The translations under genes and the position numbers were made by a program. The notes under the pieces are model-generated. The model made no database searches. It was not told the origin of the DNA and was given only the letters and a program-made list of their open reading frames with translations. Source: Sulfitobacter sp. (GTDB lineage: Bacteria; Pseudomonadota; Alphaproteobacteria; Rhodobacterales; Rhodobacteraceae). Taken from it: DNA of 6,062 nt. The stretch is taken from NCBI GenBank assembly GCA_026421135.1, contig JAPKCR010000165.1, positions 1 through 6,062 on the forward strand. The letters are read 5' to 3'. Below, piece after piece: positions 5,979 to 6,062 of the stretch; position 1 is the first letter of the stretch, and the number at the start of each line of letters is the position of its first letter.

Positions 5979-6006
5979 AATAAGTGCCCACATCAGGGCA
6001 CTTATT
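5979..6006 (-). terminator. Strong intrinsic terminator of a minus-strand gene
   Basis: AATAAGTGCCC (5979-5989) and GGGCACTTATT (5996-6006) form a perfect 11-bp stem with a 6-base loop. Read on the minus strand the stem ends in TTATTTTT, a good U-tract, so it ends the gene whose stop codon is at 6010-6008. On the plus strand the stem is followed by CTTAG, so it may also stop transcripts from the hydrolase gene, whose own 3' flank (5833-5978) shows no gene. Confidence 0.85.
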
Positions 6007-6007
6007 C

Positions 6008-6062
6008 TTAGCTTGCGACCGCGTCCATGAACCTGTCACGGATTGTGACGGGATCTTTGGTG
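6008..6062 (-). CDS. C-terminal end of an unidentified protein (partial)
   Basis: An open minus-strand frame enters from the right edge and encodes the last 17 residues TKDPVTIRDRFMDAVAS before a TAA stop (6010-6008). The stop is one base from the terminator at 5979-6006, the normal geometry for a gene end, and this is the main reason for the call. The codons look richer in GC than the DNA just left of it. The fragment is too short to name a family. The gene converges with the MBL-fold hydrolase gene. Confidence 0.5.
   Translation of the reverse strand, partial: TKDPVTIRDRFMDAVAS

Overview
The window looks like chromosomal DNA of an alphaproteobacterium, most likely a marine Rhodobacterales (Roseobacter group) species. 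The main reasons are the FYDLN-acid (TIGR02300-type) protein, which is characteristic of alphaproteobacteria, its pairing with a YgjP-like metallopeptidase and a tRNA-Ala, and the moderately high GC content of the left half. This assignment rests on recognised protein families, not on a database search.

Left part (1-1909): a GntR/FCD-type regulator (minus strand) and an L-arginine:glycine amidinotransferase-like enzyme (plus strand) are divergently transcribed from a 117-bp intergenic region. A perfect 12-bp palindrome, TTGTGATCACAA, lies 7 bp upstream of the regulator start. The simplest reading is a self-regulated module in which a small molecule sensed by the FCD domain controls amidino-group transfer. 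The enzyme has the complete catalytic set of the AGAT family but differs from human AGAT at two acceptor-pocket positions, so glycine cannot be assumed to be the acceptor.

Middle (1910-3237): the amidinotransferase gene converges on a YgjP/SprT-like zinc metallopeptidase gene. A bidirectional intrinsic terminator lies inside the last codons of the peptidase gene. Divergent to the peptidase is the small FYDLN-acid protein with a very acidic tail, followed by a hairpin and then tRNA-Ala(GGC) with encoded CCA and the G3:U70 identity pair.

Right part (3238-6062): base composition drops just after the tRNA. This part holds an aldehyde dehydrogenase (minus) and an AtsA/RNase Z-like metallo-beta-lactamase-fold hydrolase (plus), which are divergent across 149 bp containing the palindrome ACAATATTGT. 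At the right edge the last codons of a minus-strand gene are followed at once by a strong hairpin terminator. The shift next to a tRNA gene suggests acquired or reshuffled DNA, but no att duplication or integrase is visible.

No CRISPR array, insertion sequence, phage gene or rRNA was seen, and no gene-free stretch exceeds 300 bases. I did not find a clearly new multi-gene system. The regulator/amidinotransferase pair with its operator is the best candidate for unexplored biology, followed by the aldehyde dehydrogenase/hydrolase pair.
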